Below, in pieces: positions 24,525 through 33,172 of a stretch of 35,509 bases of DNA. Source of the DNA: an uncultured Alphaproteobacteria bacterium (lineage in GTDB: Bacteria; Pseudomonadota; Alphaproteobacteria; RF32; CAG-239). The position numbers and the translations under genes were made by a program. Each line of letters opens with the position of its first letter. Within the stretch, counting starts at the first letter, position 1. The notes beneath the pieces are model-generated. The model had not been told where the DNA came from. It made no database searches and was given only the letters and a program-made list of their open reading frames with translations. The stretch is taken from the NCBI GenBank assembly GCA_944391475.1, contig CALXTR010000016.1:1-35509 (forward strand). Direction: 5' to 3'.

Positions 24525-25044
24525 TGATAGTGACCAACAAGCATGGCAAGATGCGCTAAAAGGAGTGAAAAAACTTAAAACTCCGAATGTTGATTTATCG
24601 AAACCCAAACCTCAAGAGTTTGTTATTCGGGAAAATGTTAATGTTTTTGAAGCTTATGGCGGAGAAAAACTTGATTTTATAACTCCTGGAACCACTTGTA
24701 ATATTGATGCTAATACCATGCGCCGTTTTAAGCGAGGTGAGTTTGCTATCGAATCTATTTTAGATTTGCATGGTTGTCATGTTGATGAGGCTTTTGACAA
24801 AGTAGAAGCTTTTATCAAACAAGCTTATTTGCGTCGTAAACGCTGTGTTCAGATTGTGACCGGAAAAGGATTGCATCGCGAAGATGATGTTTTTGCAATA
24901 CGAGGTGTACTCAAAGAATTGGTGCCTCAATGGTTGAACAACCCTCAAATTAGACCGCTGATTTTGACATTTGATTATTCGCGGATTGAAGATGGCGGTG
25001 AGGGCGCTCTTACGATTTTGCTACGTCGTAAAAGGAATGATTAA
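24478..25044 (+). CDS. Smr-domain protein
   Basis: The C-terminal Smr (MutS-related) domain is shown by SILDLHGCHVDEAFDKVEAF and VQIVTGKGLHR, the catalytic LDLHG and TGKG motifs of this nuclease-like family. The N-terminal half is polar and probably a linker. It resembles the small alphaproteobacterial Smr protein found after mltA. The likely role is an RNA- or DNA-nicking activity linked to ribosome rescue or repair, but this is not shown. The ATG at 24478 has AAGGAA in front and gives 188 aa; the gene starts 47 bp inside the upstream gene in another frame. Its stop overlaps the end of nth, which converges. Confidence 0.85.
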   Translation: MKIKKLITKNNLQQPDDSDQQAWQDALKGVKKLKTPNVDLSKPKPQEFVIRENVNVFEAYGGEKLDFITPGTTCNIDANTMRRFKRGEFAIESILDLHGCHVDEAFDKVEAFIKQAYLRRKRCVQIVTGKGLHREDDVFAIRGVLKELVPQWLNNPQIRPLILTFDYSRIEDGGEGALTILLRRKRND

Positions 25045-25676
25045 ATTTTTTTATCAGAACTATTGCAAAAGCTTGAAATTGGGCAATTAGCACAATTTGG
25101 TTTTTGAGCCTTGCAGATATATCGTCCAAACAAAACCAACCAATGATTGGCATTTTTTTTGTAATTATCCGGCAATACCGCATTTAAGTCTTCTTCAACA
25201 GCAAGCGGAGTTTTGCCATCTGAAAACTCTAAGCGGTGTGAAATTCTCATCACATGAGTATCAACAGCAATTGTTGGCTGATTAAACCAAACATTAAGCA
25301 CAACATTGGCCGTTTTGCGGCCAACACCAGGAAGATTTTCCAGAGCTTGGCGGTCAAATGGAACTTCACCTTGATATTTGCTTATCAACTCTTGGCTCAA
25401 AGCAATGATATTCTTGGCTTTGTTATTATATAGTCCGATAGTTTTGATATACCCTTTGAGATTTTCTAAACCGAGCGCTAACATTTTTTGCGGAGTGTCG
25501 GCAATCTTAAACAGCTCTGCAGTAGCTTTGTTTACGCCTTTGTCCGTACTTTGAGCAGATAGCAATACTGCAACCAGTAAAGTATAGGCATTAGTGTAAT
25601 CAAGTTCGCAACGTGGGTTGGGATCTTGGTCATTAAAAATTTTGAGAATCTGGAGAATTTCTTCGTTTGTTCTCAT
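25041..25676 (-). CDS. nth: Endonuclease III
   Basis: Nth removes oxidised pyrimidines and nicks the AP site. The helix-hairpin-helix LPGVGRKTANVVL carries catalytic K121, and VDTHVMR contains catalytic D139. The 4Fe-4S ligands follow as C-X6-C-X2-C-X5-C near the C-terminus (CKAQKPNCANCPISSFC). The length of 211 aa is standard. Its start overlaps the tsaD stop (ATGA), so tsaD-nth form a two-gene minus-strand unit against the local trend. Confidence 0.97.
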   Translation of the reverse strand: MRTNEEILQILKIFNDQDPNPRCELDYTNAYTLLVAVLLSAQSTDKGVNKATAELFKIADTPQKMLALGLENLKGYIKTIGLYNNKAKNIIALSQELISKYQGEVPFDRQALENLPGVGRKTANVVLNVWFNQPTIAVDTHVMRISHRLEFSDGKTPLAVEEDLNAVLPDNYKKNANHWLVLFGRYICKAQKPNCANCPISSFCNSSDKKI

Positions 25677-26752
25677 GCTTTGACACCTCCGGCACCGGCT
25701 GCTTTGGGCGCATTTTCATCTAAGGGCCAGCGTGGTCTGGGTTTGAAATCCAAACTATTGGTATAGCCGTTTTGGAAACGCTCTAAACCAGCCCAAGCAA
25801 TCATAACACCATTGTCAGTGCAAAAACGAATCGGTGGGGCAGAAAATTCTAATCCGCGTGCTTGAGCTAAGAGTTCCAAACGAGTGCGCAAAAAGGTGTT
25901 GGAAGCCACGCCACCGGAGACTACCAAGTCTTTGCCTTGAGGGTATTTTTGTTTGAAATAGCTAATAGCTTTATCTAATTTTTGGCACAGGCATTCGGTT
26001 ACGGTAAACTGGAAACCGGCACAGATATCGGCAACATCTTGTTCAGGTAAAATGGCGTGTTCTAAAATGCCGTCGGGAGAATAAGATTCAATTATTTTTC
26101 TAACTGCGGTTTTTAAGCCTGAAAAAGATAAGTTGCAATCGCCGGAATTAAACAATGGTTTGGGCAATACAAAGCGGCGACTATTACCAACAGCAGCCAT
26201 TTTCTCAATTATCGGCCCACCTGGATATCCTAATCCTAACATTTTGGAAACTTTATCAAAAGCCTCACCGGCAGCATCATCAATGGTGGTGCCGAGGCGT
26301 TCAAAATTGCCAACGCCTTTAACCACTAAAATTTGACAGTGACCACCAGATACCAATAAAAGCAGATAGGGATATTCAACATTGGAAGTTAGACGAGCGG
26401 CTAGGGCATGGCCTTCCAAATGATTGACCGCAACAAAAGGTTTATTTAAGGCCAAGCACATGGCTTTAGCAGCCATTACACCAACAACTACACCACCGAT
26501 TAATCCGGGGCCGGAGGCAGCGGCAATGGCATCAACATCTTGAGGTTTTAGATTGGCGCTTTTGAAAGTGTGGTCAATAATCTCATCGATGTGTTCTAAA
26601 TGTGAACGAGCGGCAATCTCTGGCACCACGCCACCAAAAGGTTTGTGCTCGTCTAATTGAGTGAGCAAGCACTGACCTAAAATCTCTCTTTTTTCATTAA
26701 CTATTGCGGCTGCTGTTTCGTCGCAACTGCTCTCAATCCCTAAAACTATCAT
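25673..26752 (-). CDS. tsaD: tRNA N6-adenosine threonylcarbamoyltransferase TsaD
   Basis: TsaD transfers the threonylcarbamoyl group to A37 of tRNA in a complex with TsaB and TsaE (tsaE is at 4815-5303). Family hallmarks: GIESSCDETAAA at the N-terminus, metal ligands H111 and H115 (NHLEGH), LLVSGGHCQI and DDAAGEAFDKVSKMLGLGYPGGP. The length of 359 aa is normal. It is divergent from the mitofilin-like gene. In many Alphaproteobacteria hemC and hemD occupy this gap; here there are only about 90 bp. Confidence 0.98.
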   Translation of the reverse strand: MIVLGIESSCDETAAAIVNEKREILGQCLLTQLDEHKPFGGVVPEIAARSHLEHIDEIIDHTFKSANLKPQDVDAIAAASGPGLIGGVVVGVMAAKAMCLALNKPFVAVNHLEGHALAARLTSNVEYPYLLLLVSGGHCQILVVKGVGNFERLGTTIDDAAGEAFDKVSKMLGLGYPGGPIIEKMAAVGNSRRFVLPKPLFNSGDCNLSFSGLKTAVRKIIESYSPDGILEHAILPEQDVADICAGFQFTVTECLCQKLDKAISYFKQKYPQGKDLVVSGGVASNTFLRTRLELLAQARGLEFSAPPIRFCTDNGVMIAWAGLERFQNGYTNSLDFKPRPRWPLDENAPKAAGAGGVKA

Positions 26753-26843
26753 TTGTTTACTCTTTTTTCATTGATGTTTTTGTATAGTTATATACACTAT
26801 AATTAAATCAAAAGCAAAGGCAATTTTTACGGAAAGGCTTAAG

Positions 26844-27866
26844 ATGGCAAAGAATCCGAATGCAGAAAATAAAAATCTTCCCGAAGAGGCGCCTCAGCCC
26901 CAAAAATCTAAGGGGAAAAGAGTGTTGAGGTGGTTTTTGGTGATGGTGATTTTAGCTGGTGCGGGAATGACGATATGGAAGAATCCGCAACTGTATAATC
27001 AGTTAAAAACAGCAGCGGAAAAAGTTTTTGTTCAGCCTCAGCCTGAGCCTAAAGGACCAAGCCAAATTGAAATTTTGCAGCAAGAAATTGCTCAGCTTAG
27101 AATTGAATTGGCTCAACGCAATGTCGATGCTCAGAATCTTTCTAATGATACTATTGAAAAGCTTAATCAGAAATTTGAAAATCTGGAAAAAACCAATTTG
27201 GCTATTATTGATAACAAGGCCGATGCTGCAACGGTTTTGGGTATTGTGACCCGTTTGGATCGTTTGGAAAATAAGGTCAATGTTTTAGCCAGAGTTACTG
27301 ATGAAAGTGCGCTTATTTTAACAGCCGTGATGCTGGTTAAAGACAGTGCGGAACAAGGCGGAAGTTTTGAATATGAGGCGGCAATTTTAAGCCAGTTGGC
27401 GCAAAATAATTTGTCGGTGCGTCCGGCGGTGGAACAAATTCAGAAAATTGCAGTTAGTGGTGTAAAATCTAATGTCTTTTTAGTAAAGCGCTTCGATGTT
27501 GTATATGAAGAAATTGCCGAACTGCAAAAAAAGGAATTTGAAAAAACATGGAAGGATAGACTTAACAGCAAGTTAAATCAGTTTATCAAAGTTCGTCGCA
27601 CCAATAATCAAGTGCCGGAATTTGAGGCTGACAAAACCTTGCTTAATATCAAAAAGTTGGTCGATGCGGAAGATTTGCAAAGCGCATTGATGTTATTGCA
27701 GCAGCCTAAAAACGCAGATTTGCTGTCCAAGTCTGAGGCTTTGCAAGAATGGGTCGGTTTAGTGAAGACCAAAATGGAATTTAACACTTCGGTTAAGCAA
27801 ATAGCTAATAATGCATTGGCGGTTATGAAAGTGAACTCAATTAATAAGGAGATTAACAATGACTAG
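26844..27866 (+). CDS. Mitofilin-like (COG4223) membrane protein
   Basis: The protein has a polar N-terminus, one membrane span (about 28-47, VLRWFLVMVILAGAGMTIW), a proline-rich stretch, then a long predicted coiled coil (about 70-150; IEILQQEIAQLRIELAQ) and a helical C-terminal part. This is the layout of the alphaproteobacterial homologue of mitochondrial Mic60/mitofilin, which shapes inner-membrane folds. Sequence identity in the family is low, so the call rests mainly on architecture and on its position directly before hemY, a conserved pairing. It overlaps hemY by 8 bp. Confidence 0.72.
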   Translation: MAKNPNAENKNLPEEAPQPQKSKGKRVLRWFLVMVILAGAGMTIWKNPQLYNQLKTAAEKVFVQPQPEPKGPSQIEILQQEIAQLRIELAQRNVDAQNLSNDTIEKLNQKFENLEKTNLAIIDNKADAATVLGIVTRLDRLENKVNVLARVTDESALILTAVMLVKDSAEQGGSFEYEAAILSQLAQNNLSVRPAVEQIQKIAVSGVKSNVFLVKRFDVVYEEIAELQKKEFEKTWKDRLNSKLNQFIKVRRTNNQVPEFEADKTLLNIKKLVDAEDLQSALMLLQQPKNADLLSKSEALQEWVGLVKTKMEFNTSVKQIANNALAVMKVNSINKEINND

Positions 27867-29289
27867 AAAAATTTCAACTTTTGTTTTGTTGGGGCTGGTT
27901 GCAGCAGTCATTGTCTGGATGTTGGATAAAGAAAGTGTAGCCACTATTAATTGGCGTGAGTTTGATATTGCTTTGTCGGTGCCAGAACTCCTGTTGTTAC
28001 TATTGTTTGCCGTGGTGGTTTTAGATGTTGCAAATCGCTTGTTTAGAGCCTTACTTAAACTTCAGGTTAATGAAGTGTATAAGACCTCTTTGTTGTCAAA
28101 CCGTGATGGACAAGAAGATGAAACTATTGATGTTTTGGCGGGTAAAATCAGTGAGAAAATAATTATCGATCGCAAAGATTTTGACCGCTCCTTGCTCCAA
28201 GTCTTAAAAGCTATGACGGCAATTACGGCCGGAGATATGGCTGAGGCCAGACAAAATATTAAAGAACTCAAAAAGGTTATTGGTAAAGATCCGATCATCG
28301 ATTTGTTGATGATGAAAATTTACAAAGGCGAAAAAAATTATGACAAGATGGAAAAATTGTCTGAAAAACTGATGCGTAATGCCGATATTCAGATTGTGGG
28401 TATGAAGGCTGCGGTGGAAGCTCAGATGGAAAAGAAAGAGTTCCAAGTCGCTTTGGCAACAGTTAATAAAGCCTTTGAGTTGCGTCAGGATTTGTATTGG
28501 ATTATTGAAAGTGCGTTTGAGTTAAGAGCCAAAGCGCAAGATTGGGAAGGGGCAATTCAGGTTCTTGATGCCGGTTATAAAAAGAAAATCATTCCGCTTA
28601 ACAAGTATAATCGGTTGCGGGCGATGGTGCTTTTTGAAAGAGCTAAGCAATATCAAGAAAATGGAGATGAAGTTAATTTCTTCAAATATGTTTCTCAAGC
28701 AATTAAGGCTGATGATACTTTGGTGCCGGCAGCTTTGGCTTTGGCTGATTATTATAAGAAAAATGATAATCAGGTCCGCTTGGCCGAGAATGTATTGATG
28801 ACGGCTTGGAAGAAAAATCCAACCGATGCCATTGCTTATGCTTATATCGATTTGTATGGTGATAAAAAAGGTAAAGAGCGGATGAAACGCTTGGAAACTT
28901 TGGTTAATTGTAATGCTTTGCGTCCTTCTTTGAACAATCGTTTAGTGGCAGAACTGGCAATTGAGGGTGGACATTGGGCGAAAGCAAAATCAGAAGTGGA
29001 AATGTTCTTGGTTAACAATCCGTGTACCAAAAAAGTTTGCAATATGATTGCTGAAATTGAAGACAAGTTTAATAAAGATAAAAAAGAAGCCAAAGCTTGG
29101 CGCAAACGTTTGGATAGTTGTGCTGATGATGCTCTTTGGGTTTGTGCGGTATGCGGCGAAAAGTCTGAAGAATGGCATTCGGTTTGTCCGAACTGTAAAG
29201 CTTTTGGACAAGATGAGTGGCATTTGTATGTGGAACATCAGTCCAATGATGTGTTGGAAGAAATTGATGATGATGAAGATGAGGAATAG
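27859..29289 (+). CDS. hemY: HemY-like TPR membrane protein
   Basis: Two hydrophobic segments (about 8-22 and 40-62, ELLLLLLFAVVVLDVANRLF) are followed by tetratricopeptide-like helical repeats and a C-terminal zinc ribbon (VCAVCGEKSEEWHSVCPNC). This is the alphaproteobacterial HemY layout; the protein is named from enterobacterial hem operons, but its function is not known to be heme synthesis. The acidic end (about ten Asp/Glu) follows the ribbon. The length of 476 aa is typical. It overlaps the mitofilin-like gene and is two bases before the kinase gene. Confidence 0.85.
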   Translation: MTRKISTFVLLGLVAAVIVWMLDKESVATINWREFDIALSVPELLLLLLFAVVVLDVANRLFRALLKLQVNEVYKTSLLSNRDGQEDETIDVLAGKISEKIIIDRKDFDRSLLQVLKAMTAITAGDMAEARQNIKELKKVIGKDPIIDLLMMKIYKGEKNYDKMEKLSEKLMRNADIQIVGMKAAVEAQMEKKEFQVALATVNKAFELRQDLYWIIESAFELRAKAQDWEGAIQVLDAGYKKKIIPLNKYNRLRAMVLFERAKQYQENGDEVNFFKYVSQAIKADDTLVPAALALADYYKKNDNQVRLAENVLMTAWKKNPTDAIAYAYIDLYGDKKGKERMKRLETLVNCNALRPSLNNRLVAELAIEGGHWAKAKSEVEMFLVNNPCTKKVCNMIAEIEDKFNKDKKEAKAWRKRLDSCADDALWVCAVCGEKSEEWHSVCPNCKAFGQDEWHLYVEHQSNDVLEEIDDDEDEE

Positions 29290-29291
29290 TC

Positions 29292-30716
29292 ATGACTGAT
29301 GAAGAATTAAAGCAAGTTTGGCTCAACAATTATCGTGTGGTACCAAGTATTTTTAATGATGTTAAAAAAGTTGAGGCGGTATCAACGGCTTTTAACACTA
29401 ATATTGATGCGGTATTAAAGGTATCTGGTAGTAAAATTGCGGAATTGGCAAAAAAACTTAATCTGTCTTGGGACGATCTTCATAAAATCAAAAAAACAAA
29501 AATCGGAAAACCTGAAGATGTAATTAAAGGCTTGGTTAAGTGTTTTGAAAAAGGTATTGCCGAAGAGTGGATTACTGAAGATATTGATGTTTATAATTGG
29601 ATGACCAAAGAAATTGGTTATGATCGTCTTCAAATGGGCGGACAAGCTGGAATTGTGGCAAATGCAATGGCTGCTTGCGGGGTGAAAAAAGTATATGTTC
29701 ACACAAATTCTTTGCCCAAAAAACAAGCAAACCAATTTCTTAAGTTTGAAAACTTGTGTTCTTTTGATGAAAATGGTGAGGAAAAACCGGCTTTCCAGAT
29801 TAATCGCTCTAAAGATGTACCTTTGATTCATTGGATTTTGGAGTTTGACAAAGGTGATGTGTTTGAGCTTGATGGTAACAAAGCAGAGTGTCCAAAGTCA
29901 AACCGTTTTATTGCGACTTATGATCCGCTTAATCTGAGTTTGACTATCGATGAGGCTTTTGTTAAGGATATTGAAAACCAAAAACTCAATTATGTTATTT
30001 TATCTGGTTTTCACGCTCTTACCAAAAGCTCAGGTGGTTTGAAACTATTAGATAAGGCCTTGTCGGTGATTGATGCTTGGCGGCAAAAATGTTTGGGCTG
30101 CATTATTCATTTGGAGCTGGCTTCAACTCAAGATGTGGCTATTAGAAAAGCAATTGTTAATAAGATTGTACCTCTGGTAGATTCAATCGGAGTTAACGAA
30201 CGCGAAACTATTGATGTACTGCAGGTTATTGGGGAAGAAGAACTGGCCAAAAAGTGCGAGGAAAATCCCAATAGTGTTAACTTGTTTGAAGCTTTGTTAA
30301 AAATTAAAGAAAAAACTAAGTGTCCACGTATCCAGTTGCATATGTTTGGTTTATATATCACTTTGCAAAATAAGTTTTTCAAAATTAATCCCGAAAATAA
30401 CCGCAAGGGAATGATGTTGGCGGCTTCGGTGGCTGCACACAAAGCTAAAATTGGCAATATTGATAATTGCGGAAGTGAGCCTTTGTGGTCCTTGAGCCGA
30501 GAGGTTGGGGATGTTGGAATTGCTGAAATGCGCGCCTTGGTCAAATATATGAAACGCCCCAATATGCTTAAAACCGGTATGGCCGATTATGCAGAATATG
30601 AGGTTATTGCCGTACCGACGATTTTGGTGGATAATCCGGTTACATTGGTGGGTATGGGAGATACCATATCTTCAATTTCTTTAATTGGAAGTTATAAAGA
30701 ACGTAAGCTTAATTAA
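29292..30716 (+). CDS. ADP-dependent glucokinase/phosphofructokinase family sugar kinase
   Basis: The protein matches the ADP-dependent sugar kinases (PF04587 family, ribokinase-like fold), known mainly from Archaea and from animal ADPGK. Visible points: FNTNIDAVLKV (N35-D39 region, sugar-binding), GGQAGIVANAMA (116-127), the NxxE motif as N302-ERE-E305 and the C-terminal NPVTLVGMGDTISS with the GXGD catalytic Asp D457. The length of 474 aa equals the family's. Glucose and fructose-6-phosphate enzymes cannot be told apart from this. It lies two bases after hemY, so the two are probably co-transcribed. Its composition is like its neighbours. The family call is fairly firm; the use of ADP is inferred from it. 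Confidence 0.85.
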   Translation: MTDEELKQVWLNNYRVVPSIFNDVKKVEAVSTAFNTNIDAVLKVSGSKIAELAKKLNLSWDDLHKIKKTKIGKPEDVIKGLVKCFEKGIAEEWITEDIDVYNWMTKEIGYDRLQMGGQAGIVANAMAACGVKKVYVHTNSLPKKQANQFLKFENLCSFDENGEEKPAFQINRSKDVPLIHWILEFDKGDVFELDGNKAECPKSNRFIATYDPLNLSLTIDEAFVKDIENQKLNYVILSGFHALTKSSGGLKLLDKALSVIDAWRQKCLGCIIHLELASTQDVAIRKAIVNKIVPLVDSIGVNERETIDVLQVIGEEELAKKCEENPNSVNLFEALLKIKEKTKCPRIQLHMFGLYITLQNKFFKINPENNRKGMMLAASVAAHKAKIGNIDNCGSEPLWSLSREVGDVGIAEMRALVKYMKRPNMLKTGMADYAEYEVIAVPTILVDNPVTLVGMGDTISSISLIGSYKERKLN

Positions 30717-30740
30717 CCTTCATGCGGTGATGAATTTTGC

Positions 30741-30769
30741 TTGCAAAATAAATACATACTCGTTATATA
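30741..30769 (+). promoter_or_regulatory. Possible rbfA promoter
   Basis: TTGCAA (30741-30746) and TATATA (30764-30769) have an exact 17-bp spacer and precede rbfA by about 28 bp. Each hexamer matches the sigma70 consensus at four positions. ACTCG and CGAGT arms overlap the -10 region (30758-30778). Confidence 0.35.
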
Positions 30770-30797
30770 TAGGCGAGTTTGTTAATGGAGATATGTT

Positions 30798-31184
30798 ATG
30801 GCAGAAAAAAAAGAACCGTCTCAACGGCAATTACGCGTGGGGCAAGAAATCAGAAAAATTTTGGCCTCAATGGTGGATAAAGGTGAGATTCATAATCTGG
30901 AAGGAATTGATGCTTTAGTTACTTTGACTAAAGTACATGTGTCTCCGGATTTGAAATATGCCGCCGTTTATGTGATGACCACTAATGGTGAAAGCTTGAA
31001 AGAAGTGTTAAATGGTCTGCAGCTTGCGGCTAACTATTTGCGCAAGCAAGTCGGTGCAAGACTGCAGTTGCGTTATAGCCCGGAATTGTTTTTTAAGGTT
31101 GATGAGAGTTTTGAGCGAGTGGATCAAATTGAAAAATTGCTCAGAGATCCCAAAGTACAAAGAGATTTAAAAGCAGAATTATAG
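30798..31184 (+). CDS. rbfA: Ribosome-binding factor A
   Basis: RbfA binds the small-subunit precursor and helps mature the 5' end of 16S rRNA. It starts with QRQLRVGQEIRKILASMV; the KH-type fold includes VSPDLKYAAVYV and LQLRYSPELFFKVDESFER, matching the family. The length of 128 aa is normal. GGAG lies before the ATG at 30798. In most bacteria it follows nusA and infB; here an ADP-kinase gene lies upstream instead, so the cluster has been split. Confidence 0.93.
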   Translation: MAEKKEPSQRQLRVGQEIRKILASMVDKGEIHNLEGIDALVTLTKVHVSPDLKYAAVYVMTTNGESLKEVLNGLQLAANYLRKQVGARLQLRYSPELFFKVDESFERVDQIEKLLRDPKVQRDLKAEL

Positions 31185-31236
31185 AGTGTCTTTTTATCAA
31201 TTGAAACTTATTTTGGTTGCAATAATAATATTTTTG

Positions 31237-31265
31237 TTGACTTTTGTCTAAATACGTGCTTTATT
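31237..31265 (+). promoter_or_regulatory. Possible promoter of the unknown 151-aa gene
   Basis: TTGACT (31237-31242) and TTTATT (31260-31265) with a 17-bp spacer lie about 38 bp upstream of the ATG at 31303. The -35 hexamer is good and the -10 is mediocre. Confidence 0.35.
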
Positions 31266-31302
31266 GAAGGCTCAGTGTAAATATTGTTAAATTATAAATA
31301 GT

Positions 31303-31758
31303 ATGACCGAAAAAAATCTTAATATCGCATACTACAATGGAGTATGGGTATTACTAGAAGGTTTGACGGTTCACCGATTGGGAAGACAGTACCAGATTTG
31401 CGGCAATTTTGTGATTGGTACCAATGAAGATGGCACTAAGTTCGCAATTTGTGTCGGTGGAGAAAAATATCGTAAATACGGGGTATTTACCAAATTTTTC
31501 TTGGTCGATGAGAACCGTTTGGCGGCTTTGGAGATAGACAACAAATGGAAAGTCTACTCTCCGACCGATAAGATTTTGCTTGGAAATCTAATAGATGAGG
31601 AACATAAGTTCTTTATCGTAGAATTTTCCGAGAAGGTAAAATTTTCTAAGATTGTGGGTGATCGGTTGGTTACAATGTGGGCGACCTTTCATACGGGGCT
31701 TAGAAAAAGTATTACGCTGCGATATCCGGATGGAATGTCGGAACTAATTGCAGTCTAA
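31303..31758 (+). CDS. Unknown 151-aa protein between rbfA and truB
   Basis: I do not recognise it. It looks like a soluble, beta-rich protein with many aromatic residues (Trp, Tyr, Phe) and no signal peptide or membrane span. It has its own upstream promoter-like hexamers and a terminator downstream, so it seems to be a free-standing unit inserted between rbfA and truB. The gene contains a perfect 8-bp inverted repeat with a 3-nt loop (31472-31490). It could be lineage-specific. Confidence 0.65.
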   Translation: MTEKNLNIAYYNGVWVLLEGLTVHRLGRQYQICGNFVIGTNEDGTKFAICVGGEKYRKYGVFTKFFLVDENRLAALEIDNKWKVYSPTDKILLGNLIDEEHKFFIVEFSEKVKFSKIVGDRLVTMWATFHTGLRKSITLRYPDGMSELIAV

Positions 31759-31772
31759 TTAAATGAAAGAAA

Positions 31773-31807
31773 ACCGGGCTTGCTTTGAGAGTGAGCCCCG
31801 TTTTTTT
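31773..31807 (+). terminator. Rho-independent terminator after the unknown 151-aa gene
   Basis: CGGG-CTTGC (31775-31783) pairs with GTGAG-C-CCCG (31791-31800) with a one-base bulge and G-U pairs, followed by seven T. It lies only 15 bp after the stop, so truB needs its own promoter. Confidence 0.85.
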
Positions 31808-31812
31808 ATGTC

Positions 31813-31840
31813 TGGACAAATGTGGTTAGCCGTATATAAT
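31813..31840 (+). promoter_or_regulatory. truB promoter
   Basis: TGGACA (31813-31818) and a perfect TATAAT (31835-31840) have a 16-bp spacer, right after a terminator and about 28 bp before the truB start. This is the best sigma70-type promoter in the window. Confidence 0.7.
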
Positions 31841-31867
31841 TTAGCAAAATTAGGTAATGAGGTTTTG

Positions 31868-32776
31868 ATGAAACATAAAAAAGGCGAAGATATTCACGGT
31901 TGGTTGGTAATTAATAAGCCGGCAGGTATGGGCTCTACCGATGTGGTTAACCAAACCCGAAAAATGTTTAATGCCAAAAAAAACGGCCATACCGGAACAT
32001 TGGACCCTTTTGCGACCGGAGTGTTACCGATTGCCTTTGGTGAGGCGACCAAGCTTATTCCTTATGTGATGGATGCCAAAAAAGAATATGAATTTGTGGT
32101 GGTATGGGGCAAAAAGACTGATAGCGGTGATTTGACCGGGCAAGTAATCGAAACGAATGATAAAATTCCAAGCAGAGAAGAAATTTTTAAGGTTATTCCT
32201 GATTTTATCGGGGAGATAAAGCAAATTCCGCCGGCATATTCGGCTATCAAAATCAATGGGCGGCGCGCTTATGATTTGGTTAGAAAAGGTCAAGAAGTGG
32301 AAATTCCGGAAAGAACGGTCACAATTTATGATTTACAATGGCTGGAGGATTTGCCGCTTAATCGGTCGCGATTTAAGGTTTGCTGCTCAAAGGGAACTTA
32401 TGTACGGACTTTGGCAATGGATCTGGCTCAAAAACTTGGAACTTGTGGCTATTTGGAGGAGCTTTGCCGCACAAAATGCGGAATTTTTTCGATTGAGGAT
32501 ACGATTTTACTGGAAAAATTAAAAAAAGTGGTGCATAGTGAAGACCTAAAACAGTTTTTGCTTCCGTTATTAACTTCACTGCGCGACATCGCGGTTATAG
32601 CTTTATCGGAGGCAGATGCCGAAAAACTTAAGCTTGGGCAGTCAATTTCTCCTAAATCTTATGATGTGAAAAATTTGTATGGGAAGGAAGTGGCGGCAGT
32701 ATTTCAGCAAAAGTTGACGGCAATAGTGCGAATCGAAGAGCAAAAAATTGCTCCGGTTCGAGTGTTTAATTACTAA
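31868..32776 (+). CDS. truB: tRNA pseudouridine(55) synthase TruB
   Basis: TruB makes pseudouridine 55 in the T-loop of tRNAs. The catalytic motif HTGTLDPFATG carries D46, and DIHGWLVINKPAGMGSTDVV at the N-terminus is typical. YAFRAHT-like RRAYDLVRKG and the KGTYVRTLAMDLA block follow. The ATG at 31868 has GAGG in front; the frame is open further upstream, but that stretch holds a terminator and a promoter, so the longer form is not real. The length of 302 aa is typical. Confidence 0.96.
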   Translation: MKHKKGEDIHGWLVINKPAGMGSTDVVNQTRKMFNAKKNGHTGTLDPFATGVLPIAFGEATKLIPYVMDAKKEYEFVVVWGKKTDSGDLTGQVIETNDKIPSREEIFKVIPDFIGEIKQIPPAYSAIKINGRRAYDLVRKGQEVEIPERTVTIYDLQWLEDLPLNRSRFKVCCSKGTYVRTLAMDLAQKLGTCGYLEELCRTKCGIFSIEDTILLEKLKKVVHSEDLKQFLLPLLTSLRDIAVIALSEADAEKLKLGQSISPKSYDVKNLYGKEVAAVFQQKLTAIVRIEEQKIAPVRVFNY

Positions 32777-32792
32777 AATGAGGAAAATATAG

Positions 32793-33062
32793 ATGTCGAT
32801 TTCTAATGAAAAGAAACAAGAACTAATCAAAGCTTATGGTTTGAACCCGAATGATACCGGTTCTCCGGAAGTTCAAATTGCAATTTGGACCGCTCGTATC
32901 AATAGTTTGATTGAGCACTTCAATGTTCACAAAAAAGATTTGCATTCCCGTTTGGGTTTGATGAAAATGGTTAGTAAGCGCCGCCACCTTCTTGATTACT
33001 TGAAATCTACCAGCGAAAGCAGATATCAAGATATCATTAAGAAGTTGGATTTGCGTAAGTAA
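32793..33062 (+). CDS. rpsO: 30S ribosomal protein S15
   Basis: S15 binds the central domain of 16S rRNA early in small-subunit assembly. The 89 residues match the family throughout: [21 protein letters not shown]-like [15 protein letters not shown] and [14 protein letters not shown]. It lies 16 bp after truB with GAGG before the ATG and is followed by the pnp leader; truB-rpsO-pnp is a conserved order. Confidence 0.98.
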   Translation: MSISNEKKQELIKAYGLNPNDTGSPEVQIAIWTARINSLIEHFNVHKKDLHSRLGLMKMVSKRRHLLDYLKSTSESRYQDIIKKLDLRK

Positions 33063-33172
33063 TTTTGGGCTGGTTTGTATGCAATATCGCATTAATACGA
33101 TAGTAAAATATTGCTTGGGGTATTGCCTGCAAAGTATGTCTGTTGCGATGATTTTATGATTGTTGCAGAGGG

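Noticed and set aside
31472..31490. GTAAATAC/GTATTTAC inverted repeat as an eighth copy of the polar motif
   Set aside because: It shares only GTATTTA with the motif and lacks the AACAC part; it is a separate small hairpin within a coding region.
31763..31867. Upstream extension of truB
   Set aside because: It would be translated through a terminator and a TATAAT promoter; the ATG at 31868 has a ribosome-binding site and fits the family N-terminus.
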